DNA from: Tigriopus japonicus
Lineage: Eukaryota; Arthropoda; Copepoda; Harpacticoida; Harpacticidae
Assembly (NCBI GenBank): GCA_010645155.1
Contig: CM021312.1
Coordinates: 7,909,091-7,973,090 of the forward strand
Direction: 5' to 3'
DNA: 64,000 nucleotides
Within the stretch, counting starts at the first letter, position 1. Every line of letters starts with the position of its first letter. Below, one piece after another: positions 22,061-32,955 of this stretch. The position numbers and the translations under genes were made by a program. The notes under the pieces are model-generated. The model saw only the letters and a list, made by a program, of their open reading frames with translations, ran no database searches and was not told the origin of the DNA.

Positions 22061-23622
22061 GGTCCCACCGTGGGTCTGTGACGGAGGCTTGAGCGGGTGG
22101 GGATGGAGATTGGGTCCACCGATGAGATGGCGGGAAAAATCGAGCGGATTGGAAGAGCGTCAAACTGGATCAACATGAAACGACTGGTTAAAGACAGCGT
22201 TGCTAAAAAAAACGTGACATGACGAAGGCCAGAATCACGGTTGCTGAGACACGCTTAGATAAGATTAAAGGGATGCTAAATTAAAAAAATCTATGGAATT
22301 AGTTTTTCCACTAGAAAGCATTCCATAGGGAATAGATGAAAATTGTTGAGGAAGTATGAGGGAAATCACTAATGAACATGAGATGAACAATTGAACGAAC
22401 GGGATAAATAACGAGAAAGATCAAGGCATAATGTGAAAATCTTTGAACGGCGATTCTAAGCTCAATCATGAATTTCTCTCCACAAAATTCGCTGCTAATT
22501 CAGGTCAGTTTTCAGTTTTGACCATTTTCCGCCCACCTGGCTTTTGACCATTTAGAGAGCTGTTCAAAAATGGTAGATAACTAATTCTTGACATCCCTGC
22601 CTTGGCTGTTTCATAGAAGTGCATAGAGACGTAAGATGTAAAAAAGAGCATGAAATGTACTGATGTGTTTCAAGCTCGATTTTTTTGGAATCTTCTAGTC
22701 TCCACATTACATTAACTAGCATGATTTTCTAGTTATACAAAAAACAAGGGTAATTGCTTCGATGAGATTCAGGTGTCCTGGGCAACAAGCACATTTTAAC
22801 AAATGAACATGATCGAGGAAGGAACTAACAAATTCGTTTATTGCATTATTTTAATGAATACCCGTATTTTTGTCACTTATATGGAACTAAAGTCTGTAGA
22901 TGGAACTGCCTGTGCCTTAGCTGCAGTGCTTGGAGTGCCATCTCTTGCCCTCAAAATGATCGCCTTGCGTCGCCATTTGCAAACGCCAAGTTTGGCTTCA
23001 ATGAAGAGTTGAAGCAACAATCAGGGCCATCTGACGATAAAAGCTAAAGGCTTTGTATATAAAGCCTTTAATAAAAGCTATTTCGGGTGCTTCGGCGAGA
23101 TTTTCTTATCCTACTTAATGATCATCCAATATAATTTAGCTATTCTTAAACACGACAGTATCGTATATGACCTCTAATAGATTCGAAATATGAAGAGAAT
23201 TTTTGTTAAGAAATGACTTGCAATTCTGCACCAAGATCAAGACAACTACAACTCTATTATTCGGTGACTTTGCCCTTACGTTGCCTCAATCTAGGGACGA
23301 ATTTTTAAGCATCAGTGAACCACCTTCATATTAACAAAGTTTGTTCAGTGCATTTGGATACCATCATTTTGACAAGCTTACACCAATCTCAAACAACTTC
23401 AGTGTTTTAAAGCAGCAAACAGGGCAACAAAATGAACAAATCATTTCGAAGACGAATCAGTTAGGGTCTAAATGTTGTCCCAATAATTGACTTCAAAGCT
23501 TTTTGACGCCAACTAAACCTTGACTGATTCAAATTACTAAAAATATGGCACTTGAAAGCAACAACAAAGAGATATTAGTAAGATTCTTTATTGTTTTCAT
23601 TATTGTCACAAAGGGTATATGG
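22061..23622. other. Gene-free region upstream of FBXO47
   Basis: The first few hundred bases must include the FBXO47 promoter, but no motif is clear. Overlapping open frames at 22803-23047 (+) have no family resemblance. A small hairpin, AAAGGCTTT with TAAAGCCTTT, lies at about 23046-23070. No bounded repeat is recognised before 23623. Confidence 0.4.
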
Positions 23623-23630
23623 GTGTAGAG

Positions 23631-23847
23631 CAGGGGTCGGGAACCGTTTTTAGGCCAAGGCCTACCAATTTGAATATTTGACTACATGTTGTCAAGGGCC
23701 CACCAAACAGACGTTGGTAGGTTCAGGGGCCCACAAATGAACGATCAACGAGCTTTGGACACACAAGCACAGTACTATGGATGGCTCGAGGGGCCACTAT
23801 TTTGGAATTTCCCCATAGCACCTGGGCCCACCAACGACCACCCTTGG
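23631..23847. mobile_element. Short hAT-type MITE (217 bp) with 8-bp target duplication
   Basis: The element starts CAGGGGTCGGGAACCG, a classic hAT terminus, and ends with an imperfect inverse (CGACCACCCTTGG). The same 8 bp, GTGTAGAG, lies on both sides (23623-23630 and 23848-23855). The interior contains repeated GGGCCCACC words. There is no coding capacity. Confidence 0.65.
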
Positions 23848-24055
23848 GTGTAGAGGCTCACCACAGATTTTACATCCGACATAAAAAAGCCATTAGGCTT
23901 TTTTTAATCAAAATAATTAAGTAGCTTTTTGAAAAAATAAATACACTCATATCTTGTCTGAGTAATTTATTATCAATAGAGTTGCAAGAAAAGTGCAAAG
24001 TTAATAAATTAATTTCTTTGCATAATGTAGCATTTTTGGCGATTTTTTAGAATAT

Positions 24056-24328
24056 ATGAATAGAAAATCGAAAATTTATGCACAAATCGGGATCATCACA
24101 AGTCGGGAATATGTAGGAGCTGATCCTCTAACAGCATTTAAGGCAGGATTGGACAAATTTTTGAATACTATTCCTGACCAACCCACTATTCAAGGGTTGT
24201 ACAGATCTGCCAACAGTAACTCATTGGTAGATCAAATTTCATACAAATGGTAATTTTATAAACTATATTAATCATTAACTCTCTTTACAGGGAATCCCAT
24301 TCCTTGTAGCGGTATTAAAAAAATCCGC
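24056..24328 (+). mobile_element. LINE (non-LTR) 3' end, family A, copy with coding tail
   Basis: The frame at 24056-24253 reads as the end of a non-LTR reverse-transcriptase ORF2: LTAFKAGLDKFLNTIPDQP, then GLYRSANSNSLVDQISYKW and a stop. This 'AFK..LD.FL' block is the usual C-terminus of Jockey/CR1-like elements. A roughly 75-nt 3' UTR ends in CCTTGTAGCGGTATTAAAAA and ATCCGC. It is 5'-truncated and not mobile by itself. Confidence 0.65.
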
Positions 24329-24836
24329 CCCCCCCAAAAAGAAAAAAGAAAGTTACACATGATTTTGCCGAAGCTTTTGGCTTTAAAACGGTCCTTCTTA
24401 AAAGTAATATTCTGCATTTTTTATCGATTTTCAACTGATACACAGAATGTCATTCCATGTAATTGTCAAAAAAATAAAACCAGAGTGGAGGAAAGTCATG
24501 TCTAATAAAAGCATTAGTCTGTAAGGGAGTTGGAACTAGCTGCCCGATAAAGTCCTTGAACAAACGGTCACGGATAGTGAATCGTCTAGATGAGACTTCA
24601 AACTTAATAATAGATCGTCTAATGGATAGATTTGTCGCAAAGAAGGAGGAAATAAGTTATATAGCAAAGGAGCGAAACAAATTTTCTTGGTATTGGTAAA
24701 AGGGTTGTACAGATCTGCCAACAGTAACTCATTGGTAGATCAAATTTCATATAAATGGTAATTTTATAAACTATATTAATCATTAACTCTCTTTACAGGG
24801 AATCCCATTCCTTGTAGCGGTATTAAAAAAATCCGC
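24194..24836 (+). repeat. Near-identical 135-bp direct repeat pair, 508 bp apart
   Basis: Copies at 24194-24328 and 24702-24836 differ at one base by direct comparison. They consist of the end of LINE ORF2 plus its 3' UTR. Confidence 0.85.
24430..24836 (+). mobile_element. LINE 3' end, family A, second adjacent copy
   Basis: Positions 24530-24660 hold a degraded ORF2 end (LPDKVLEQTVTDSE and frameshifted remnants). Positions 24702-24836 repeat 24194-24328 with a single difference in 135 bp (T for C), so the tails are far more alike than the bodies. A related degraded body lies at 30060-30300. Confidence 0.6.
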
Positions 24837-25194
24837 TTTTTGTATATATTGAATATTTTTTGTGAAACATACTGCACTTATTTTCAAATTTGGATAGAAC
24901 AACTACTGACCCATTATGCTTCCAATGCTCTTGACCTTCGTGCTTTCATTCTGTCAAAAGGATCAAATGGTAGTGAAGAGGTAACGCAGCCAAATAATTC
25001 GATTTCAGTATGATGCATTTTGATATAGTGCTTTAATTCTATCTGACATCTGCCAAGAAATCATAAATATTTACCATGTTCTCTATCCATTATGTACCTT
25101 CTTGTTTCAGTGAAACAATATTTTTTAATATGTCTATTTTTTATATCTTAAAAGTAAATAATTAGATTGGGATCACTATTCCACAGGAGCATCA

Positions 25195-25450
25195 AGAGTT
25201 TATTTTATTAGCTTGCAGATTTTTTTGAACGCTACAAGGTATGGAATTCCCTGCAAATAAATAAACCATTACGATATTAATTTTATTTTACCTTTGTATC
25301 ATGATTGGCATACCAATGAGTTAGTGTTGTCAGATCTAAAAAACCTTGGATCAGGAATAGAATTTAAAAAAAATTCGAACCCGGCTTTTAAAGGTGAAAA
25401 GAATCTGTTGGATCTGATCCCACATCTTCCCGATGAAGATTAGTGGACAG
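25195..25450 (-). mobile_element. LINE 3' tail fragment (family A)
   Basis: The sequence GAACGCTACAAGGTATGGAA, then TTCCCTGCAAATAAATAAAC and TACCAATGAGTTAGTGTTG, matches the reverse of the family A tail. It continues into a degraded ORF2 end up to about 25440. Confidence 0.55.
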
Positions 25451-25869
25451 CAAATTACACAACAAAGGAGAAGTTGGATAAAGTTACTAAATGAAAATTG
25501 CATCAAAAATTCTAAATTTTGCCATTTGAATCATAATTAGCAACTTTTCGATGTTTTCACAACAGCAACTTTTGGCAATTTTTTGCTGCGATTATTGAAA
25601 CTCTGTGGGATTTTGCAAAATAAAGGTTTTACCATGTTTTGATTAAGCTTAATGAAAAGGTTCGCAGATGGCAGACAGGAAAAAACACATCAATCCCCTT
25701 GATTTTCGTAAACAATAAAAGCTACATTTTTGTTTGTATAAATTGCCTGAACTTTTGCGAAGTGTGTTATCCAAATTAACCTTTCAAATTTGAAAAAAAA
25801 ATCTTCCAATAGTTGACATTTTTAAAAAATAGTAAGCATATTTTCATCAGTTTGAATAATTTAGGCCAA

Positions 25870-26420
25870 ATTTGGGAAAAAGGGTGAATAAAGGTGAAGA
25901 GTGCCAAAAGCAGAAAAAAAAGTTTCTGTTACCAAAAATATTTTTGCACTTCTTCCCCGTCACTATTGATGAGACTGGCATTGAAAGTCGGAATAATCGA
26001 TTGGAGGATTGGGAAGTTACAGATCAAGATGCTTTCTTAAGCATCTTGACCAGCAAGAGGTTAAAGCTCTCGAGTTCTCTTTGGACCAAATGGCGTGACA
26101 TCTCAGTTTCTGATGAAATGCTCACAGATTCTTGCCCCTGTTTTCTCTTACTTTAGATCAGGTCAAGTTTCCCTCCTTATTAAAAGTTTCTCATGTTGCT
26201 CCAATTTTTAAGGGCGGAGATAAGTCGCTTCTCAGTAATTAAAGGTCTATTTCTCTGGCTTCCGGTTTTGTTGTCAAGAAGATCATAAAGTCCAATCTTT
26301 TAGAATATTAGTTAGTCCATGATACCATATCCCGTAGACAGCATGGGTTTCGAGTAATGATGGACCGAAAGAGCTTTCGGGCGAAAACAAACGCACTATA
26401 AAGAATGGAGTTTGAAATTA
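25870..26420 (+). pseudogene. Degenerate reverse-transcriptase fragment (non-LTR)
   Basis: Reading across frames gives broken RT motifs. A segment at 26050-26120 looks like the 'KxSSSxGPD' region. It is followed by frameshifted pieces resembling ILAPVFS, APIFKGGDKS, YRSISL and the xSRxQHGFR block (near 26330-26360). Several stops and frameshifts are present. I take it as an old ORF2 remnant, probably of the same LINE lineage as the surrounding tails. Confidence 0.5.
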
Positions 26421-26699
26421 AAATCTAAGATTTCTTTCTCGAAAACCTCTGACGCTCAGTTATCGGATTTTTTGAATTTACGTCGGAATTTACGTCAACG
26501 TCGTACGCATGATTAATTCAAATTTCAAAACTAATTTTTCATGTTTATAATTTTTAGTAGTAACCTGCTTTCTGTTTCGATTAAGAGCGCTTTTAGTCCA
26601 TCCATTTTACGAGCAAGGCGTCCCGGATTAATCCGTATTTCATAAAATTCAGTTAAAAGATTTATCCAACAGCATTAATCTCATTAATCCGCAAAAATG

Positions 26700-26745
26700 G
26701 ATTAATTTTCGCATTCCTTGTAGCGTTAGTAAAAAATCCTCAGCC
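26700..26745 (+). mobile_element. LINE tail remnant (family A)
   Basis: Only the last bases of the family A tail are recognisable (GCATTCCTTGTAGCGTTAGT followed by AAAAAATCC). Confidence 0.4.
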
Positions 26746-27690
26746 AATCTCAGACATTGCCGTTTTCTAGTTTTTTTCTTCCCTTACACACTGCAGAATA
26801 AAAAAGTGATCGTTGTAGCAATCCTCTTTTTCCCGGCAAGTCCTTAGTTTAGCATCCGGTCTTTTTTACGGTTGTCAAAGTTAAGGGCTATATTCAGCTC
26901 AGAGATGTTTTTGTTATTAATGCCTGGTACCTGTTTTTAGCCGAGTTGTCCGGTGGTTCAAGTGGTGCAGTGAGTACATTTTTTCCAAAGAGTTGAGTTA
27001 TCCAGTGGATTAAACTGTCCGGTGTACCTAGTCTTTCTGGATCGATTTGTCCTGGAGCCGTTTGAAATGTATTTCAAAAGAATCTGTCTATCAGACTATA
27101 CATTATCTTGAATTACAACAACCTAAATCCTTTATCAATGATAGTTGCTCAATGTTGCAACCTCCATTATCTATAAGAGCATGTTCAGTGTCTCAAAAGA
27201 AGACGTGTTTACGACGGCTAGCTAGTTAGCCAGCTTGCGAACTTTGAGCAAGGAAACACGTTACCGGAAAAACGTTTATGGAACACACTGGATTCGCAAA
27301 AGGCGCTAAGGCATGCGTTTCCGATATCACTAAATCACTTTTCAATTTCATTTAGAATTATATTGATTTATCTTCATCCAAATTGTTGAACAATGATAAC
27401 TATTACTGGCAATTCAAATTATGATTCACACAAAACCAGCTTTGTTTTCTGGATTTTGACAAGGAGTCTATTCAAATTTAACCATTTGAGTAGAAGTTTT
27501 AGCGATGGGCTTCATTTAGCCTCAAGTCTTCTGAAATGAAGAATTGTGCACCTTCTGCAAACACAATGACGTACTTTAAAAAAAGGCGAAAATGGGTCTT
27601 AACTTCTCTGGTAAGCTGCTTTGCCAGTCTTTGTGAAGAAATGAAAAGATTGAAAAACAAGCTTAAATGAGCAAGAAGCTAAGTTATCGA
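26746..27690. other. Gene-free region
   Basis: No gene or bounded repeat is recognised. The frame at 27047-27229 has no family resemblance. Confidence 0.4.
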
Positions 27691-27694
27691 GTGG

Positions 27695-27832
27695 GTTGTT
27701 CACAGCAATAGTCAAATCATGAACTCTGTGGTAGACCAAATAACATATAAATATTAATTTCATGAAGTAACGTTAGTGATTGACTTTCTTTTCAGGGAAT
27801 CCCATTCCTTGTAGCGTTAATAAAAATCTACA
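27695..27832 (+). mobile_element. LINE 3' tail fragment (family A)
   Basis: GGTAGACCAAATAACATATA is followed by CAGGGAATCCCATTCCTTGT and AGCGTTAATAAAAATC, which matches the family A tail. It is more diverged than the pair at 24.2/24.7 kb. Confidence 0.6.
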
Positions 27833-30040
27833 ACCAAACAAAAAAAATGTTGAGTATAATTTTCAAAGGACACATTCATTGCCTTCTTCAGAGAGAATTG
27901 CATAAATTCAAATTTAGGCTTGTCGGAAGCCACATTTCTCAAATAAAACTTAATGCACACTTACAAAGCAATATATATCCCTACAACCCTGTTGTTCCGT
28001 ATTTTTGTTGACCTTTAACTACTATTCTCTCATTAATTCAGATTTGAAAGCTCGGTCCAAAGAGAACCTGTTCAAATTACGTTTAAATTTCAAAGTCCAA
28101 TTTAAGTTGTCGGTCAGAAAAACGAAAAAGAAAGTAAACGCAAATGAACAATAGCTACTCATTAGATCATAAAGATCAATAAGTCAACGATCTTATTTTT
28201 TTAAAACATGGCTTTCATTTGCTTCACTAAGGCGTAACTAAAAAGCGTAATCTAGCCTTCGAACATCGCACCAATGCTGTTGCTCTCTTTAAGGAAACTT
28301 ATTTTTCCCCACTAAGAATGGCCGTTCGTACCTCGTTCTCCCAACTGACTAACAAAGACTTGATCTAGAATCCCCTCGACGCTGTCGGAGTTCATGTTCA
28401 TTTTGGAACAAGAAGACAAGTGTACTGGGCAACTGATGGCTCTGGATGTGGCTTTACAACAGGGGGAAAACTTTTCTGTGCTCGTGGTCGTAAATAGTTT
28501 ACGACTCTTAGGTAACAAGGGCTAATGAAAGTAGTACTTGCTACGGAGATAGTGCACTGACTCAATCGAGCAGAGGGAAGAGGAAAACCAATGCAGGAGA
28601 AGCTTCGTTTGGCTCGTGTTTCTTATTCCAGCCTCGATCTAGGGAGCAAGTCAATCAAGGCATCGGAAATTGCAACTCATCAATATTGCTGGGCTCCACT
28701 TCTGACTGGATAGATTGCTCCGTGCAGAACGTAGTTTGGGAAGCTGGAGGAGAGGAGTAAAACGAGTCAACTGCAAGTACCCTTCTACTCCTGTTGGTCG
28801 TGTACATTGTACAGCACGCACATAATTCTCCAAAGCAATAAAGTTTTGTTTGGAAAGCTTGTATCGCGTACAGCTCCTGACGATGCACCGACGTTTCCGC
28901 AGATGTGACATTCTTTCTCGTTTGTTGGATCTGGACTCGAGGGAACTATTTACCACACGTGGTGTTGTTTGCCAACTCTACAATTCCCTCACATGTCTGG
29001 CGCTCATTGATACAAAAGAGAGAACTACCAAGGTCTGGATGAACATTTGTTTTCATTATTAAATTCATCAGAGCACGGCCCCATTCCATTTCCCTGTTAG
29101 TTGCTAGCTTTGGCTTACGCTGTCATTTCTACAACCTACTTTGCCAACATGGAACCCCTTTGCCAATGGAACAATTTCGAATGGAAAGATAATATTGGTG
29201 AAAACGGGAGTAGATCGAGGTCCTACAGTGCTCTCCGTCGAGTGTCTGAACTGAAAGTTTTAATGCATTATTTATCTGCTTAATTTCCCAAATGACTGAC
29301 TTGGCTTTCGTTCAAACCTGGTGGATTGGAATCTGTCAAAATATATTGATTTTACGCCTCAGTTCTTTCAAGCATTTCAAACCAATGAAGTATTTTGGTT
29401 AGAGTATAGGATCGTTTCCATGTGGGTTCTTGAACTGCTTTGTTTCATACCTGGAGGATCGACTCAGTTTGATTGTTGCATTTCTTATTGGGTGCCTTGC
29501 GATGCTTTTCAAGAGGAGGCATACGGGCGTATTTGTCGGAGAGGCCCTAATATGTATACGTTTGACGAGAGGAGCTCCAGCGGTATAAAGTTGAGTGAGC
29601 TCCTCCTAATCTCCTGACGCTTGACGAACAGACAGAAGGCCGTCAAAAGTGACACGGTTTTAATTAATTTTCGTATTTTTTATGTCGGCATTATGAGTTA
29701 GTGCCCATTTACTAAAGTAATGAACTTTAGTTGACTAGTTACAAACTAATTGAATAAAGAATCTCAAGTGAAGGTAGAAACCTTAAAAATCCTAAACACT
29801 TTTTGTTTGTGGAATTTAAAAAAAAATATTTTTATAATTCCATGAAATATCTTTGTCATCACTTGACAAAACGTAAGTTTGACATCTAAACGTAAGTCTG
29901 TATTTCTGGCTAAATTGGTATTTTATGATGATAAAATTAAATATTCAAGTCCTCAGAGACTCTTAAGCCGTCAGACTTCATTTCAAGAGGGTCTGTTGTG
30001 AAACACGTTAAAAAATCATGGCTTGATAATGTTATTGAAT
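27833..30040. other. Gene-free region
   Basis: No supported gene. Minus-strand frames at 28651-28956 contain Cys/His clusters but are frame-broken (see rejected list). The frame at 29321-29617 lacks an ATG and any recognisable domain. The remainder is AT-rich. Confidence 0.4.
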
Positions 30041-30049
30041 ATAGAGCTT

Positions 30050-30310
30050 TTTCTATTTATTTTTAACCGATTCACAGAATGTGTATTGTCAAGAAATTAG
30101 TGTGAATGAAAATGAGACCCGAAATGGCAAAGGACACGTCACGTCTGATGAAAGCATTAGATTGTAAAGGAGTTGGAATTAGCTACCCTATAAAGTCTTT
30201 GAACTGAGAACTATACTGAGTACTGAACAAGTGTATGAGGGTTGGTCAGGGATAGTGGATAAAAAATCAACTAGGATTCGTCGCAAAGAAGAAAGAAGTA
30301 AATTGTACAG
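30050..30310 (+). mobile_element. Degraded LINE body related to 24430-24660
   Basis: The sequence ACCGATTCACAGAATGTG through GATTCGTCGCAAAGAAGAA matches 24430-24660 by eye (shared GAAAGCATTAGATTGTAAAG, GGAGTTGGAATTAGCTAC and TTTGAACTGA-like blocks). It lacks the conserved 3' tail. Confidence 0.5.
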
Positions 30311-32838
30311 TCATATACGAGTATATCGATGGCATTGTTTTTTGATTGTTTATAAAAACGTGTCAATTGACAGTATTTGCCGAATTTAAAGTAAGCCACT
30401 TGTAAACTTTTTTGCATTTACGATTTCAGCTTAGATTCCGTTTAGCAATAGACCAACCAACAAAGGGGTCGTCCGCCATCCAGTAGTCTAGAAATCTATG
30501 CCTGCTTAAGGAGGCAGAAGTTCAATCTTCAAAAAACGTTAAATGAATTTGTAATAGAGTAACAATTAAGCAACATGAAAAACCGAGTGTCAATTTTGAA
30601 GGTATATCTAAAAAGGTCAATTACCTACTTGAAGAAAAAGATCAAAAAGAGCTATTTCATTTGTTCTGTGCATTTTCATACCTTTTGATGACCACATTAG
30701 TTTAAAACAATTTAGGCAATCCGACAATAGGAAGTTGGCTTACTTAACAAAAACATTTTTTTTACCCATGGTACACCAATACGCCAAATCTTGGAATATA
30801 TATTGGATAAAGTAAATCTATTCAATATTTTTGCATCTGCATTCTATCCAAAGAGCTCCCTTATCTTTCAGTAGGACGCTCTCGTTATCATTGTGAAGTA
30901 AGAGTTTATTTTGTACTGAAAACTTTTAGAATGGGCCATTTATCAATGCTAAGTAACCTTCTAATCCATGAGGTGCTAACTGCGGATGCCAAAAAGTTTC
31001 AACTCACACTAAAACGAAAGAAGAGCGAGTCATTTTGTCGTCGCACTCCTGTTTATCCAGCTTTTTGTCAAAGTCATGCATGTTGGGGGAAATATGCATT
31101 TAATGTCATTGATACTAAACTAACTACAAATACATTTGGGGAACAGTAAATGAGGCTGACTTCTATTGCAATTCTGAAAACTGTCTGGTGTTTCCACAGA
31201 TTTACTCAACCCAGAATGAAGCACGACAAGGGTGATAAAGGTTGAAACCATAAAAAATCAGGTCCTTTTGAGTTTAACGGATTGGTTTTACGAATGGCTT
31301 CGTTAGAACGTTGTTGTTGCTGTCTGCTAGATGAAGGTGTTCCCTTTTCAAGCACCACCATCTCCACCACCATCATGGCCATCATTGAGTTGGTTGCATG
31401 CTCAGCATAGGGTCAGAGCAATGCCCGATGGATGGCGATCAGCTCAGCTTGAATAGGCTCGAAATCTTGAACGCACCCAGACGGGAGGATCTTGCGGTGT
31501 TTCAGTTTGGGCAACTGTATGTATGGTAGATACTCCTACAGCCTGGCCCAAAATTGCGGATACGTTGCAGACGTCAAACAGGCTCAGTTCGCATCTGTAA
31601 ATTGAATATTATCAAACAACGATGTGGTTTTTTTAGAAATGATTTTTGAAAGAATTGCTGTGGAAACCACTGTTTATTTTAAGCTCAACCAAGGGTCATG
31701 AGTAAAAAAACAAACAAAACACTCTTCATAAAGCAAGTTAACTGAAGTTAGTTGTGGCATAGCTCAAAAAGTCATTGTAGTGAAAGGATATAGTAAGTGT
31801 CAAATTTACAACAATTTGAGCCAAAAGGAAAACTCATTAGCAACTTTGAAATTTACTTCACAAGTACTTTTTCCCTTTTAGCAATCTCCCCGCTGATGTC
31901 ACCTCATTTGTCTTTCAGGGTTTATTGGAAGAAAATGAGTGAACAGTTCACTTTCCAAAAGTAAGATTGCAAAGTAACAACATGACAAGGCACTTTGAAA
32001 CACTTGGGTTTTATTTTCTTACATTTCAGTTAATTAATATAATCTAATCATCACTTAAGGAGCAAAGCAAACTCCGATCCAAAAACAACGTCCCGATTGT
32101 CCAAACTTTGTTGTCAAAGTGCAAATTGATGTCGTCCCTCCTCTCGTAAGGGTAAATACAAAATGTGTGTGTGTTAGTGCACTGTACTAGTATTGTACTG
32201 GGCGGACGAGGGGCAAAATGCCCAGTAACGTTCTACCACTCTGACGATGGTTCAGTGTTCACTGAACGAGTCAAAATCTGTCACCACGGGGGGTCAGGTG
32301 AAAAGATTGTTCTGCACTCTCGAAGGGTTTCCATCAAATTTTCAAAAGTATTCCTTCACGAAATGGGGGTCTGAAATCATTTTCCATTTACTGCAAGTGG
32401 AAGCTTAAGTGCGAATGAATCACACTTTCCATATGGTTGGTGACCTCTTTGATTCTTGCACCCAAGTGAAAGATGAACCCCCTTCCTGAGCAAAAGAAAT
32501 GAGCCAAATATCGGTTATAAGTGTCTTATTGAAGACCACAAAGTGCTTAATTATCTGGAAAATTGAGTTTCTTTCCCAATTTTTACATCAAACAGGCCAA
32601 CAACGACAAATGGCCCTCCAGCAAAACACTTGTAGCCCCAGCGCATCCCATTTTAGGGGGCCAAAGCAATATGTTTTAGAGGGATATGAAATAGTAGTGG
32701 AATTGGATATTGTCAAGAGAAAAAAAGAGAGAAGAGAAACGATGCTAGCAGCCACGCAAAGAGGGTGGGTTTAAGCGTTAAGAAGACGAAGAGAGAAGAA
32801 ATGACATTTTATGCCGCATTGTGTTCCCTGAGTGAAGA
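30311..32838. other. Gene-free region
   Basis: No gene is supported. Frames at 30931-31149, 32165-32374 and 32499-32774 have no recognisable motifs. A short CACCACCATC-type simple repeat lies around 31357-31385. No transposon ends were recognised. Confidence 0.4.
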
Positions 32839-32955
32839 ATGAAACCTCGAACTTTCCTCTCCAGTTTTGTCCTCGTGTTAGTTTGCACTCTTCAGCCTTC
32901 TGGACAGAAACATGGCCTCACCTTGATTCTGGAGTGCCGGGAAAATTTCCAAAAG
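32839..32955 (+). CDS. Candidate first coding exon of a secreted protein (partial)
   Basis: An ATG opens 39 codons ending exactly at a donor-like AAG|GTAGGA. The peptide begins MKPRTFLSSFVLVLVCTLQP, a good signal peptide: basic N-terminus, hydrophobic core, and likely cleavage around the SGQ that follows. A short mature start with one Cys comes next. A CT-repeat and pyrimidine tract follows inside the presumed intron. No downstream exon could be identified in 33-36 kb, so the product is unknown and the exon could be chance. Confidence 0.3.

Noticed and set aside
22803..23047. Two overlapping plus-strand frames of about 68 codons
   Set aside because: No recognisable domain, overlapping frames, and no splice signals that extend them.
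23046..23070. Hairpin followed by A/T-rich bases resembling a bacterial terminator
   Set aside because: Rho-independent terminators do not apply in this eukaryotic context.
28651..28956. Cys/His cluster resembling a retroviral-type Gag zinc knuckle on the minus strand
   Set aside because: The CxxC and the later Cys lie in different frames, no LTR, protease or RT is nearby, and the match is too weak to call.
29321..29617. 98-codon frame
   Set aside because: It starts at a non-ATG codon and resembles no family.
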